From positions 9,407,936 through 9,471,935 of the forward strand of contig NC_085086.1 in NCBI RefSeq assembly GCF_963422355.1: 64,000 nt of DNA. The letters are read 5' to 3'. Positions 41,744-53,754 of the stretch are shown here, piece by piece (position 1 is the first letter of the stretch; the number at the start of each line of letters is the position of its first letter). The notes beneath the pieces are model-generated. The model was not told the origin of the DNA. It saw nothing but the letters and a program-made list of their open reading frames with translations, and made no database searches. Source of the DNA: Corticium candelabrum (taxonomy: Eukaryota > Porifera > Homoscleromorpha > Homosclerophorida > Plakinidae). The translations under genes and the position numbers were made by a program.

Positions 41744-44700
41744 ATATATACATACATACATACATACATGATGGTATGTCCACTGATTTCAGTGATGACT
41801 CTTTAATGTTTCTTGTGTCGCATGTGAGACATGAGTCCTGCTTTTGAGCGACACACTAAGTCACATGTCAGACAACGAAAAGAAGGACTGACATGTGATG
41901 ATTGTATTTGTTGCAGATGTTGTTGCTGTTGAACTTGTTGAAGGTGGAGTCGCTGCTGGTCTTTGCGACACTGTCTCTTAGCTCTAGCAGCTTTCAGACG
42001 ACTTTCCTCAAAACTTTGAATGCATTTATGACAACGGTTCCTCCACAGTGCCCTATCTTTTGCAAGGGTCTCAAAACTGGAAGGGTTGATGGAGCATTTC
42101 TTCAAGTTAGCCTTTAGAGAGTCTTTAAATCTCAGCTTTGGACCTCCCTGGTGTCGCGCCCCTTCTCCCAATTGCCCATAAAAAAGTTGTTTGGGAGTTC
42201 TTGTATCGGACATTCGGACAACGTGACCAGCCCAACGAAATTAACATTTAAGGAGGTAGTACTCCAGACCACACATATTGCTTACAGAAAGTACCTCTGT
42301 GTCTGGAACCATATCCTCCCACTTAATACCGCAGATCCGACGAAGACATCTCATGTGAAAGCTGCTAAGCACAGCAAAATTTCGACGGAGCAGTGTCCAT
42401 GACTCACAGCCATATAATAAAGTTGGTAAGATGGCTGCTTTGTATACAGATATTTTGGTCGTCAGCTTAATATCATGTCTATTCCACAGCTTCCTGGAAA
42501 GCTTGCCAAAAGCTGAGCTAGCTTTTGAAATTCTGCAGGACACTTCCGTGGCAAGTGTGGTGTCAACTGACAAAGAGCTACCGAGATAGATGAAATTTTG
42601 GACATACGTAAGGGGGTGATCACCTACCATGATTGGTGGAGGAACTGGACTGCCTCCAGGCTTAGGTTGGAAAAGCGCATGGGTCTTTTTCAAACTGATT
42701 GAAAGACCAAAACGCTCTGCAGATCTATTGAAGCACTTCATGATACATTGGATGTCATCAAACGTATGAGCACAGACTGCACAGTCATCGGCAAACAATA
42801 GGTCCCGAACTATCACGTCAGAAACCATTGTTTTGGCTTTCAGTCGTCGAAGATTGAAAATACCACCACTCGATCTAAACTGGACTTGGATGCCAGGTCG
42901 GAGATCTTTCAATGCATCATTCAACATACACGAGAACAATATGCTGAACAGTGTTGGGGCAAGGACACATCCCTGCTTGGCACCATTGCTGACTGGGAAA
43001 CTGGACGAGATAGAACCATTGTCTATGACTCTAGCTTCCATGCCATCATGAAAAGCCGCAATGAGATTTACAATTTTAGTTGGACAACCCAGTTTGGCTA
43101 GGATCTTCCACAAGCCCGTACGATCGACTGAGTCGAATGCCTTGACTAAATCAATGAAAACGATAAATAGATCCATGTGTTGTTCCCTACATTTTTCTTG
43201 GATTTGACGTGCAGAGAAGACCATATCAATAGTCCCGCGACCTGAACGGAAACCACATTGAGACTCGGGTAGAATCTTCTCCGTTAAGTGAGCAACGAGA
43301 CGATCTAGAAGAAGTCTTGCCATAATTTTACCGGCCACAGATAACAACGATATCCCTCGATGGTTGTTGCAGTCAGATTTATCACCTTTCTTCTTGTACA
43401 AATGCACAATGTGAGCATCCTTAAATGCTTTAGGGACTCTCTCCTGTTCCCAACATTCTCTGACGAGATCACCTAGTTTGGTTAACAGCAAGGGGCCACC
43501 ATGTTTAAAGACTTCAACAGGCAAGCCATCTGCACCTGGAGACTTGCCATTTGACATATTGGCAATTACATTGCCAATTTCAAGTATAGAAGGAGGGTCA
43601 GACATTTGTGAGATAAGGGGCATCTGTGGGATTGCTTCAATGGCTTCCTCACAGATACGAGAAGGCCGATTGAGAACAGATGAAAAATGCTCTACCCAAC
43701 GATCCAGGATGTCTTCTTTACCATGCAACATTGAGGATTCATCAGCAGTGCGAAGTGGTGTACTTCCACTAAATTCTGGACCAAAGATTTGTCTCAGGCC
43801 AGTATACAATGTCCTCATGTCATGTCGGTCACTGGCTAGCTGGAGCTCTTTTGCTTTCTCATCCCACCATGCATCCCTCATAGCACCAAGTCGTGATCGA
43901 ACTAATCTCTTGCTGGATCTATAAGCATTGGCTTTTCTATAATCGTTCCTGTCAGCCAACCACGCCCGATGCTTATGATGTAAACTGTCAAGGAGATTAC
44001 AAATATCAATGTCATTGTCGTCAAACCAGTCTTGATGTTTCTTTCCTTGGATGCCAAGAACCTGTTTTGATGCATCATAAACAGAATCACGTAAGCATGA
44101 CCACTGTGAATCAATATCACACGCAGATGTACAAGCAGGCACACTCCCTAAAGTTTCAGAAATTTTCTCACAGAGATTCTCTCTGGCGCCAAGTGTTCGT
44201 AGACTATCCACATTCAACTTCTGTTGTTTACTCTTGGATTGATGGCGTGCAGGAGCCTTGATAGTATACAAGAGATTGATCCGCACCATTCTATGATCAG
44301 ATAAATCAGTAGCAGATGCACCACGCATTACTCTTGTGTGTTTGACATATTTTACGTCTGCCCGACGAACAATAGCAAAGTCAATCATATGCCAACGAGA
44401 CGACCGCGGGTGCATCCATGTTGTCTTGTATTTATCTTGTTGTTGAAACAATGTGTTTGTTATTGTTAAATCATGAGATGCACAAAGGGTCAGAAGAAGG
44501 GTGCCATTACTGTTTTCGGTTCCGATGCCATGGTGGCCAAGAATGCCAGCCCAGGCTTCATGGTCAGATCCAACACGAGCATTGAAATCTCCTAAAAGCA
44601 GTAATTTGTCTTTTGGTGACACAGACTTTATCACATTATTCAGATCATCATAAAACTTTTCTTTGGCCTCGATTGTATCACACATAGTTGGAGCATAGGC

Positions 44701-45320
44701 ACTGATGATAGTTAGGTAATTGTGTGAAGTCAGAAGAACACGAACAGTCATAAGGCGATCGGTGATGCCCTTTGGAAAAGTATCGAGACGATTTACAAGA
44801 GATGTCCTAATGGCAAGACCAACACCAGACTGCCTCTTCTCACTAGCGGGTCGACCTTTCCAAAAGATTGTGAATCCACCACCTACTTCACGTAACTCTC
44901 CGTTGTCCGCAAGGTGAGTTTCACTAAGGGCAGCGATGTCAATCCTATAACGCTTTAGCTCGTGAGAGAGAATTGCCGTTTTGCGCTGAATCCGATCATT
45001 AGAGTCAATAAGAGTCCTTACATTCCAACAAGCAACTTTAAGTTCCGTTTTCCTCTTTGTTCGACCGCAAAATTGGACGACTAACCAGCCGCGGTAAACT
45101 GGTAAGTGGCAACAGGGTGAGCTTTTTTTAGACCACCTTTTCTAGGTCCTTCCTCATTCGAGGTGAGCAGTGCTCTCACTGAAAAGTGCTGCTCAGTCGT
45201 GCTAGTAGGACCGGATGTAGTTTTCACCCCAGGTAAACTACAAACGACCATCTTGCTAGCACCGCTTACATGCAGATTCGTGACTGATGACTCCCGACAC
45301 CATCCTATGCCTGTCATCGT
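41744..45320 (-). mobile_element. APE-type LINE retrotransposon, nearly full length
   Basis: The minus-strand reading frame is open from about 45128 to 42241 without an early ATG. It shows an apurinic-type endonuclease (KVACWNVRTL, LSETH, LLLGDFNARVG, LSDHRMV) and a reverse transcriptase (NHRGISLLSV, QCGFRSGRGT, FIDLVKAFDS, GAKQGCVLAPTLF and the catalytic FADDC). A TAA at 42241-42243 interrupts it; the same frame goes on to 41803 through WAGHVVRM and a terminal C2H2 finger (FRCLTCDL then HMRHKKH). The 3' end carries a short (ATGT)n tail (41744-41770). The domain order fits CR1/L2-like LINEs that are often annotated as craniofacial development protein 2-like. Probably inactive because of the one stop, otherwise young. 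Confidence 0.9.
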
Positions 45321-47004
<1,684 letters not shown>

Positions 47005-47180
47005 GTATCTACTTTGCGTGCTACAATGCGGTTGACAATGGAACAACGTTTGTTGGTCCACAGTCAATGACTGAAGGAGGAGAAAAATGTTCAGCATTAG
47101 ATGGTGAAAACAGAATTTATTGCAGAAATCCAGACAATACTGGTTCCCGTCCTTTGTGCAAAACTGAAGATCAAGGCAAA
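47005..47180 (+). CDS. Gene 2: kringle-like exon
   Basis: 58 codons starting in phase 1 and ending in phase 0. It has the kringle hallmarks EGGEKCSALDG, IYCRNPDNTG and PLCKTED, but lacks the central Trp/His segment and final cysteines of a full kringle. It is therefore truncated, or completed elsewhere. Kringles bind proteins and Lys-containing ligands. Confidence 0.65.
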
Positions 47181-47285
47181 GTAAAACAGCAAGCATCTTA
47201 CAGCTATTTGTACTTTCGTACCTTTTATTTGCAATATTATCAAATTTTGTGTTAGTGGAAAATTTATACTTAAAAAATCGTTAAG

Positions 47286-47691
47286 AACATAACCCTCTAT
47301 CCGACCGATTTTCAAAGAGGCGAAAATGCAGCTGTAGCAAAAAACGCAATTGACGGGATTATACCTACGGATCCTGGAAAAGAGAGTTTCTGGTATTGTG
47401 CATCATCAACCAGGTCATCACGTAGTAGACTTCAAGTCCTGCTTTCAAATAAATACAATTTGATATCAGTTAAGCTCTATCTTCGGAACTACCGACGAAA
47501 GTGGCAAAACGGATTGAAGGCGATAGTTGCAGATGAAAAAGGTCAAGATCATCAATGTGGTGAAATATATAATGAGAGTCAAGGACAAACTCCCACATTC
47601 GATTGTGACAAAGGAGTTATTTCTTCTTCTCTCCGACTACAGAAAGAAAGCGAATTGTGGCTTCAAGCATGTGAAATTGAAGTTGCGGCGA
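47286..47691 (+). CDS. Gene 2: fucolectin-like (FTP / F5-8C type) exon
   Basis: 135 codons, phase 0 to 1. The layout is that of tachylectin/pentraxin/fucolectin domains: AKNAIDG near the start, a jelly-roll middle (VKLYLRNYRRKW), HQCGEIY, FDCDKG and LQACEIEVA at the end. It probably binds glycans. The calcium and fucose ligand residues cannot be judged by eye. Confidence 0.75.
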
Positions 47692-47746
47692 GTGAGTTGA
47701 TGCCATGCGTATTTGCGTGATTTCGTCTATCAAGTCTATTTTGCAG

Positions 47747-47917
47747 TTACGGAATGTGAAAGTCCTTCTGTAGTAAATTTCTCCACGTGCTCGTTTGAAT
47801 AAGTATCAATTAACTCAAATGCAAGCTACACTTGTGTGCCAGGTTACTCACCAGCGTCTCCTCAACGTATTACGTGTCTGACTTACGGCAAATGGTCTTC
47901 ACCTTTACCTGCCTGTG
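47747..47917 (+). pseudogene. Gene 2: CCP exon with in-frame TAA
   Basis: 57 codons, phase 1-1. A sushi pattern (ECESPSVVNF, YTCVPGYSP, YGKWSSPLPAC) with a TAA at 47800-47802 in place of a residue in the first third. Borders are canonical. Skipping it would keep the frame. Confidence 0.75.
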
Positions 47918-47979
47918 GTGAGAAAAATCTCTCGTTTCTAGCAGAATGAGTATACACATTGGTTTTGTAATCTGAACAG

Positions 47980-48165
47980 AGCCTGTTTCGTGTGCTGCAC
48001 CATCAGCTAGAATAGGAAACGCTTTTTCTACACAGTCGGACAAAACAAATACTCAATTTGGAAGTGTCGTCCAGTATAATTGTGATAGAGGTTATGAAAA
48101 TGAAGGTAACAACGTTCAAATTTACAGCTCGAATAGACAATGGGAAGGAAAGATTGTTTGTAAAG
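47980..48165 (+). CDS. Gene 2: CCP exon lacking its third cysteine
   Basis: 62 codons, phase 1-1, open. The sushi core is clear (VQYNCDRGYENEG, RQWEGKIVCK), but the third cysteine is replaced (QIYSSN), leaving one disulfide partner unpaired. Confidence 0.75.
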
Positions 48166-48231
48166 GTACAGTCCTAAAATTGGTCAATATTTTTATTAGG
48201 TTGAAAGCATTTAATATTTCTCGCGTTACAG

Positions 48232-48399
48232 TTTTGAATTGCACTTCGATGTCTCGTCTAGAAAACGGCCAGATACAAAAAAGTGGACTGGAGATAAACT
48301 TTTTGTGTAATGCCGGGTACAAACTATTAAATAGCCACAACGCTTATTGCCAGAGAGGAAATAAATGGGCATATATAAATGGAAAACCAAAATGTGAAG
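48232..48399 (+). CDS. Gene 2: CCP exon
   Basis: 56 codons, phase 1-1, open. A complete four-cysteine sushi domain (LNCTSMSRLENG, FLCNAGYKLL, AYCQRG, KPKCE). Confidence 0.85.
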
Positions 48400-48436
48400 G
48401 TACTACTTAATGACTGTGAATGTTTCTGTAGGTGTC

Positions 48437-48440
<4 letters not shown>

Positions 48441-48526
<86 letters not shown>

Positions 48527-48535
48527 CTGTGTGTA

Positions 48536-48568
<33 letters not shown>

Positions 48569-48597
48569 TTGTCGGTGTCGGTGTCGGTGCGTGTGTG

Positions 48598-48655
<58 letters not shown>

Positions 48656-48675
48656 TGTGAGTGTGTGTGTGTTTT

Positions 48676-48730
<55 letters not shown>

Positions 48731-48775
48731 GATTGTGAGTGTGTGTGTATACACACGTAAACGTATACGAGCGCA

Positions 48776-48870
<95 letters not shown>
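48441..48870. repeat. Compound (GT)n, (GGTGTC)n and (CA)n tract
   Basis: GT repeats from 48441, a GGTGTC hexamer block at about 48538-48590, more GT to about 48755, then (CA)n at 48777-48870. The long Val/Cys and His/Thr frames here are repeat artefacts. The tract sits in the large central intron of gene 2. Confidence 0.95.
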
Positions 48871-48871
<1 letters not shown>

Positions 48872-49030
48872 CATTGTTCGCTACTCGTGTACGAGTTCAC
48901 GACTTCTCTACTGATTAGAATTCAACCATCACTTGTGTGCTTGTTCATGTGCATAGAGACCAATACGAGAATGACAATCGCGATGACAGATGGCGCACAC
49001 ATATTGACTTGTAATTACTCCTTGTGCCAT

Positions 49031-49480
49031 TTACTCGTTTATGTGTCGTCGTTCTTCTAATTTTTTCATTCTTTCATCCTCAAACTTCTTCAGACCAGAT
49101 GACACTTTCTTCCTCCTAACCAAACGATCTGACGCCATTGACTCCCAATTGTCTTGATTGATGCCCACATTCTGCAGATGATGACACAGCATGTCCTTAT
49201 ATCTAAGTTTTTGGCCACCAGTTCTTCTCTTAGCATTTAACAACTGTCCATAGAACCCTTGCTTTGGTAGCATTCTGTCATTCATTCTTGTGACATGACC
49301 GACCCATTGTAGTTGTGGTTTTGTTGTCATACATTCAATCCCTGTCATACCAGATCTTTTCAGAACCTTACTATTTGTCACTCTTTTTACTCCAATGAAT
49401 TGGCAAGATACGACGCAGACTACGAAGATGGAATTTTTCAAGTTCTTTAATGTTTCTCCGGTAAAGCGTCCCTTATTGTG
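49031..49480 (-). mobile_element. LINE 3' fragment
   Basis: The minus-strand frame contains WVGHVTRMND, KQGFYGQLLN, GGQKLRYKDM and WESMASDR, matching the C-terminal part of the LINE at 41.8-45.1 kb. Upstream the match continues in another frame (FHLRSLRRILPIHW), so it is frameshifted and truncated. Confidence 0.75.
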
Positions 49481-49610
49481 ACCCATATAAAAGAGATGTA
49501 AGAATGATGATGGTTGAATTCTAATCAGTAGATAAGTCGTGAACTTGTACACCAGTAGCGGACAGTGAATGAATGAATGAATGTGTTTGTGTGCGCGTGT
49601 TTGTGTGTTT

Positions 49611-49634
49611 TTGCGTGCGTGCGTGCGTGCGTGC

Positions 49635-49718
<84 letters not shown>
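49611..49718. repeat. (GCGT)n and (GT)n microsatellite
   Basis: Starts as GCGT/GTGT units and becomes pure GT. It mirrors the (CA)n tract beyond the inverted repeat arm at 48874-48929. Confidence 0.95.
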
Positions 49719-49721
<3 letters not shown>

Positions 49722-49724
49722 AAG

Positions 49725-49860
49725 AGTTTGAAAATGTTACATCGTTCTTCTATCTCGGTAATCCAGACGGCAGGGTTAGTGCTAACATTTACATTTACAG
49801 TTGTCTTGACACTTCTACACGATCTTATGGCTCTCTTCGTCGTATTTTCAAAAATTCTAA
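49725..49860 (+). mobile_element. Small LINE reverse-transcriptase fragment
   Basis: The plus-strand frame reads FENVTSFFYLGN and YGSLRRIFKNSNVIS, resembling the segment just after the catalytic motif of this LINE family (YLGS then a Leu-Arg-rich stretch). It has the opposite orientation to 49031-49480. Short and decayed. Confidence 0.45.
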
Positions 49861-51089
49861 CGTCATAAGTGTCATCGTGACAAACGCTGTTAAAAAAGAC
49901 AGCAGTCAACATTCCTGTCTTAGACAAATATTGTCTCATCCAAAGGTTTTCCTCAACTATAACATTCAGTTTTTTATTATTTCTTTATATTTTAACAAGA
50001 TATACATTATCAGCCAGTTCTTATAATCAAACTAGATTTCTGATATAATATGAAAATTCTAAACCGTATTCACCAAATTGACTTTAATTTGCAACTAATT
50101 TCATCATAATATCAAATTTACAGTAACAAAATGTAGTAATTCAAGTCTGCTGTTTAATAAAATTGAGAAATAATATTTTCGAAAAATTTAGAAAGAAAGA
50201 TGACACCTGTTGTATGTAGAGAGGTCTTCTGATACTTTTATCATTTGGTTCTTCTCAATTTGAATTTTTTTCTGGACATAAACTGACACTTATAAAACTA
50301 CTCAATTTTTGTAACACTCAGTGTGCAAGTACAAAGTACATCTCACGCAGAGACGGTGAAACTAGGAGCAGGAAGGCCCACTGTTCCTCCAATATCGTCA
50401 TCTCCAGCACAATGCCAAAGCAAAATCTTCTCATATAATGAAATTTTTCAAACTCTCAAATTCAACTTCTTGTCGGAGTCTATCATCCTAACTTGCGGTA
50501 TGATACAACTTGTTTATCGTTGAACGTCAAAAGAAATAGACAAGAAAAACACGGTTCTATTAACTAGCAAGTTTTGCATAGGAGATATCATTGCTTTTCC
50601 CATCGCCTTGGGTACTAAATAGATGAAAGATCTTACGGAGGCGTAGAGACGTAGTTGCCATTAATGGAGCTCTTCGATTTCTCCCCCCTGTAGCTCGCTT
50701 TCATTATGACCTATTTTATATAGTAGTGACCATTTGCAGCTGATTGATGGTCATCTGTCCCGTGGCCCCAAGGATAGCTACACCTGTGTCTCTCCTCGCA
50801 TGCTTGCAACAGGAATGAATCTATGAAAGCTTGGCAACTTGAATTTCATCCAACCACAACGAGTTTTAAGTATATGTATGCACGTATTTCTGTGCATGAA
50901 TAACAGTCTGCACAAAGGGTTGAGAGCTTTATTATTGCCATTTCAATTCAACATTTCTCACACTTAATTAAAATATAGTTGTAAACTCAATATTTAATCA
51001 TATATAGCAACACTGACTGTGACTATATACTACATACACATATAAATCAAGTTTGTATGATGTGGTTCTTACTGTATTCTGTCTCTTAG
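49861..51089. other. Central intron of gene 2 with a decayed cassette copy
   Basis: AT-rich. At about 50380-50420 the end of a CCP exon is recognisable (TCTCCAGCACAATGCCAAAG). From 50478 to about 50860 there is a decayed copy of the variant CCP-like exon, split by a foreign stretch at about 50622-50790 and full of stops. So a further cassette copy once existed here. Confidence 0.5.
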
Positions 51090-51262
51090 CAATCAACTGA
51101 AAAAAACCCGTAATCCCTTTAATGGGCAATGTTCTGGGAACACCTATCGCTATCAGAAAGTTGCTCAGTGTACATGCAATGCCGGATACTTTATGATAGG
51201 CAGCAGAAAGATAACATGCAACCATAAAGAGGTGTGGTCTCCATCACAACCAGAATTCCAAA
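51090..51262 (+). pseudogene. Gene 2: CCP exon, frameshifted
   Basis: 173 nt instead of 174. One base is missing near the first cysteine (the A-run around 51100), the last cysteine is changed to Phe (PEFQ where TCQ is expected), and the donor GT has become TT. The rest is clear (CSGNTYRYQ, CTCNAGYFMIG). Confidence 0.75.
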
Positions 51263-51316
51263 TTAATGCTTCCCAATATAACAACAACACTCTCCAATTC
51301 AATGTTCTTTCTCTAG

Positions 51317-51550
51317 GAGTCTATTGTCCTAACTTGCATTATGATAAAACTCGTTTATCGATGAACGTCAAAAAAAGTAAACAAGCAACGAGCTGCTCCA
51401 CGCAAAAATATTGCATAGGAGATATTATTACTTTCTCGCCTCTTCTCGGGTACTACCTAACAGGTGGATCTCACCTCGCATGCCTGCAACAGAAACCGAT
51501 CTACGAAAGCAGGGGCAACTGGAATGTCAGCCATACACCGCAGGCTTTAG
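51317..51550 (+). CDS. Gene 2: variant CCP-like exon
   Basis: 78 codons, phase 1-1, open. A relative of 31986-32225 (VYCPNLHYDKT, SPLLGYYLTGG, RGNWNVSHTPQAL). Four cysteines, again without one at the usual end. Confidence 0.65.
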
Positions 51551-51748
51551 GTATAAGGTACACGTTCAAGTTGTTTCTTGTATTGAATAACAGACTGCAG
51601 AAAGAATTTTGGTATTATCATCAATAGCGTCATCATAACTCAAGATTTTCTTGCTTATATTGATATTTGTGAAACACTAATTATAGATTTCAGTAGCTGT
51701 CATACAAATGACCAAGTACGATATGGTTTTTGCTGTATTGTCTCTTAG

Positions 51749-51922
51749 CGGTCATATGCGGCAAACCCATTGATCCATCCAATGGACGATGTTCAGGAAA
51801 AGTCTATCGCTATCAGGGAGTTGCTCGATGTAGATGTGATGCTGGATACTACATGAAAGGCCAATTTGATATAACATGCAACGCTAAAGCAGAATAGTCT
51901 CCACCCCCACCAACATGCCAAA
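51749..51922 (+). pseudogene. Gene 2: CCP exon with TAG at the conserved Trp
   Basis: 58 codons, phase 1-1. A TAG at 51895-51897 stands where every sushi domain has its Trp before the last cysteine (AKAE, stop, SPPPPTCQ); TGG to TAG is a single change. Otherwise canonical. Confidence 0.8.
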
Positions 51923-51975
51923 GTAAGTTTCTCTAATGTAATGATTATTTTGAAACAGGTTTTTTTGTATTCTAG

Positions 51976-52190
51976 GGGTCTTTTGCCCGCATCTGACGTA
52001 TAATACAACTCGCTTATGGACGAAAGTGAAAACTGTTCTACGGGAAGGTTTTGCGTGAGTGATATCGTTACGTTCCTGCCTCGTCCTGGTTACTACCTGA
52101 AAGGTAGCCTTCACCTCAAATGCTTGACACCGAAATCAATCTACGAAAAGATAGGCAACTGGAATTCGAGCCAATTACCGCAAACATTTG
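51976..52190 (+). pseudogene. Gene 2: second variant CCP-like exon, 19-bp deletion
   Basis: 215 nt against 234 nt in its sister exon. The deletion near 52020 shifts the frame. The second half is readable in the other frame (CSTGRFCVSD, RPGYYLKGS). Confidence 0.7.
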
Positions 52191-52248
52191 GTACACACAC
52201 TTTACTTTTCTGCAATAAAAAGTAGTTTGTATTACTTGGGCTGATCAG

Positions 52249-52428
52249 AAAAGACGTGCCCTCCTCCACCCTCAAAGATCAACAACGGATCAGTCCATGG
52301 CAGGGACTCTACAGTTGAGTCCATAGTCACATTCACATGCTCAGATGGCTACGAGTTAGTAGATGGCGATCCTAAAATATTTTGTATGTCGCATGGACAG
52401 TGGAGTGGACAACAACCAAGATGTCAAC
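52249..52428 (+). CDS. Gene 2: CCP exon H
   Basis: 60 codons, phase 1-1, open. Close to 32282-32461 of gene 1 (CPPPPSKINNGSV, FTCSDGYELVDG, HGQWSGQQPRC). Confidence 0.88.
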
Positions 52429-52483
52429 GTGAGTTTTTCTAGACTAACATTGGTCGAATGCCTTTTTGACTGTTTCTCAATAA

Positions 52484-52717
52484 ACGTTTGCACTAAGCTC
52501 GGGCCGCAAAACGGGTCTGCTCAACATTGCGTCGTTCGAAATGGAAGGGCAGAACTAGTCTGCCTAGAAGCAGACCAGTGCCCGTCAGATTTAAATCAGG
52601 TGTGCTCTAGTGATGCAGAAACTCACAACAACGTTTGTCGTATGAAAATTGCCGGCTGCAAAAAGTACGGCGCTAGAGACACAACGACGGCTATAGCTGA
52701 AGGGCAATGTCGTTATG
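52484..52717 (+). CDS. Gene 2: Kazal exon, acceptor lost
   Basis: 78 codons with a complete Kazal domain (CPSDLNQVCSSDAE, NNVCRMKIAGC), homologous to 32519-32752. The acceptor that reads CACTAG/AC in gene 1 reads CAATAA/AC here, with no nearby replacement, so normal inclusion is doubtful. Confidence 0.75.
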
Positions 52718-52768
52718 GTACAAAATAACTGGCAAATGTTTACCCTTCCATGTTTTAATATTAATTAG

Positions 52769-52948
52769 GTGGAGTTTGTACTGAATCTCAACCGACACCT
52801 GCTCCTGGAAATGAGTGTAGAGTCGCTGCCTATCGATATTATTACAATACTGCAACATCAGAGTGCGAAAGGTATGCTCACGGACTGTGCTACAAAGGAC
52901 ACAACAGTTTCTTTGCATTGGACAATTGCAAAGACGTTTGTGTCAAAA
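52769..52948 (+). CDS. Gene 2: Kunitz domain 1
   Basis: 60 codons, phase 1-1, six cysteines (YRYYYN, CYKGHNSFF). P1 is Arg (NECRVA), so the residue that decides trypsin inhibition is kept as in gene 1. Confidence 0.92.
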
Positions 52949-53012
52949 GTACGATCAATTTTAATGCTATTCGTCCGCCATATATACTATTTATAACTTA
53001 CATTTTATGCAG

Positions 53013-53266
53013 CTAATCCTTGCTTATCTGCAATAGATCCTGGCTTGTGCAAATTCCGTCAGCTACGTTATTTTTACAACGTGGCAGAAAAAAAATGCAA
53101 GGAATTCTACTATTCAGGCTGTTTTGGAAATGAAAACAATTTTGTGACAAAGCCGGCATGCGAAGCAAAATGTAAACACTGCAGTAACTTAAGTGTCAAT
53201 CAATAATGTGCAAATATGTTTCAGGCAACGGTGTTCGCGCAACCCATGGAGCAGATATGACCGCAG
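53013..53266 (+). CDS. Gene 2: Kunitz domain 2 and linker exon
   Basis: Exon 53013-53171 encodes a canonical Kunitz domain (PGLCKFRQLRYFYN, YYSGCFGNENNF). The split last cysteine is completed by the linker exon 53225-53266. P1 is Lys, against Asn in gene 1. Confidence 0.9.
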
Positions 53267-53328
53267 GTAGACAACAGCACTATTCTACCACATTTGGTAT
53301 TTATTTTCACAATATTTTGAAATTTCAG

Positions 53329-53754
53329 AAGATTGCTGTAAAAACACTCTGAAAGATCAGTGCAAAGGCGAGCTAGGTCAGGTGGAGTATACTAGTATAA
53401 CTGAGGTCAAGTTTAATTGATATCAATAATTTAGCATTAGATATCGATTCTTCTGACCAAGAAACAAAGCAAGGCAAAGTGTTCGTCGGTCTTAAATTAC
53501 AATCAAAGAATTTACAAGGTCAACGAGTATCGAGATATAAGAATGCCGAAGCTCTTTCACTGCCGACTGTTGAAAGCACGGTGGACGGATGCAACATGAG
53601 ATGTCCTCATTTCAACTCAGGAACAAAGTATCTAGTTGTTGTGAAAGGTGCCACAATCAACAAAAAGCAGATAACATCTGAAAAGTATTACATAATTCAA
53701 TATGCAAGTGGTGAGAAAACGGAAAAGTTTGATGAACTGAAAACCTGCTCTTAA
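53329..53754 (+). CDS. Gene 2: C-terminal NTR (netrin)-like domain
   Basis: Exons 53329-53394 and 53435-53754, separated by a 40-bp intron (donor ACTA/GTATAA, acceptor TTTAG/CATTAG). The 128 residues start EDCCKNTLKDQC, continue with VFVGLKLQSKN, then DGCNMRCPHFNSGTKYLVVV and end EKFDELKTCS before the TAA. Spacing and the Gly-x-Lys-Tyr-Leu motif resemble NTR/C345C modules (TIMP, netrin, WFIKKN ends), which bind proteases or growth factors. The assignment is moderate. Confidence 0.6.

Larger units (their letters stand above)
47005..53754 (+). pseudogene. Gene 2: kringle/fucolectin/CCP/Kazal/Kunitz/NTR mosaic, partly broken
   Basis: Recognisable exons in order: kringle-like, fucolectin-type (FTP/F5-8C-like), three CCPs, a CCP relic, variant CCP-like, CCP, variant CCP-like, CCP, Kazal, two Kunitz, linker and NTR-like with a TAA stop. 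The cassette from the variant CCP to the linker matches 31986-33319 of gene 1 exon for exon. Lesions: an in-frame TAA at 47800, a one-base loss and a lost donor at 51090-51262, a TAG at 51895, a 19-bp loss in 51976-52190 and a lost acceptor before the Kazal exon. The 3' exons (Kunitz, Kunitz, NTR) and the fucolectin exon are clean. Either a decaying gene, or a live one that skips damaged symmetric exons. Kazal-Kunitz-Kunitz-NTR recalls WFIKKN proteins. Confidence 0.65.

Noticed and set aside
48327..48914. Long frames of Val/Cys and His/Thr on both strands
   Set aside because: Pure translation of (GT)n and (CA)n; no splice or homology support.
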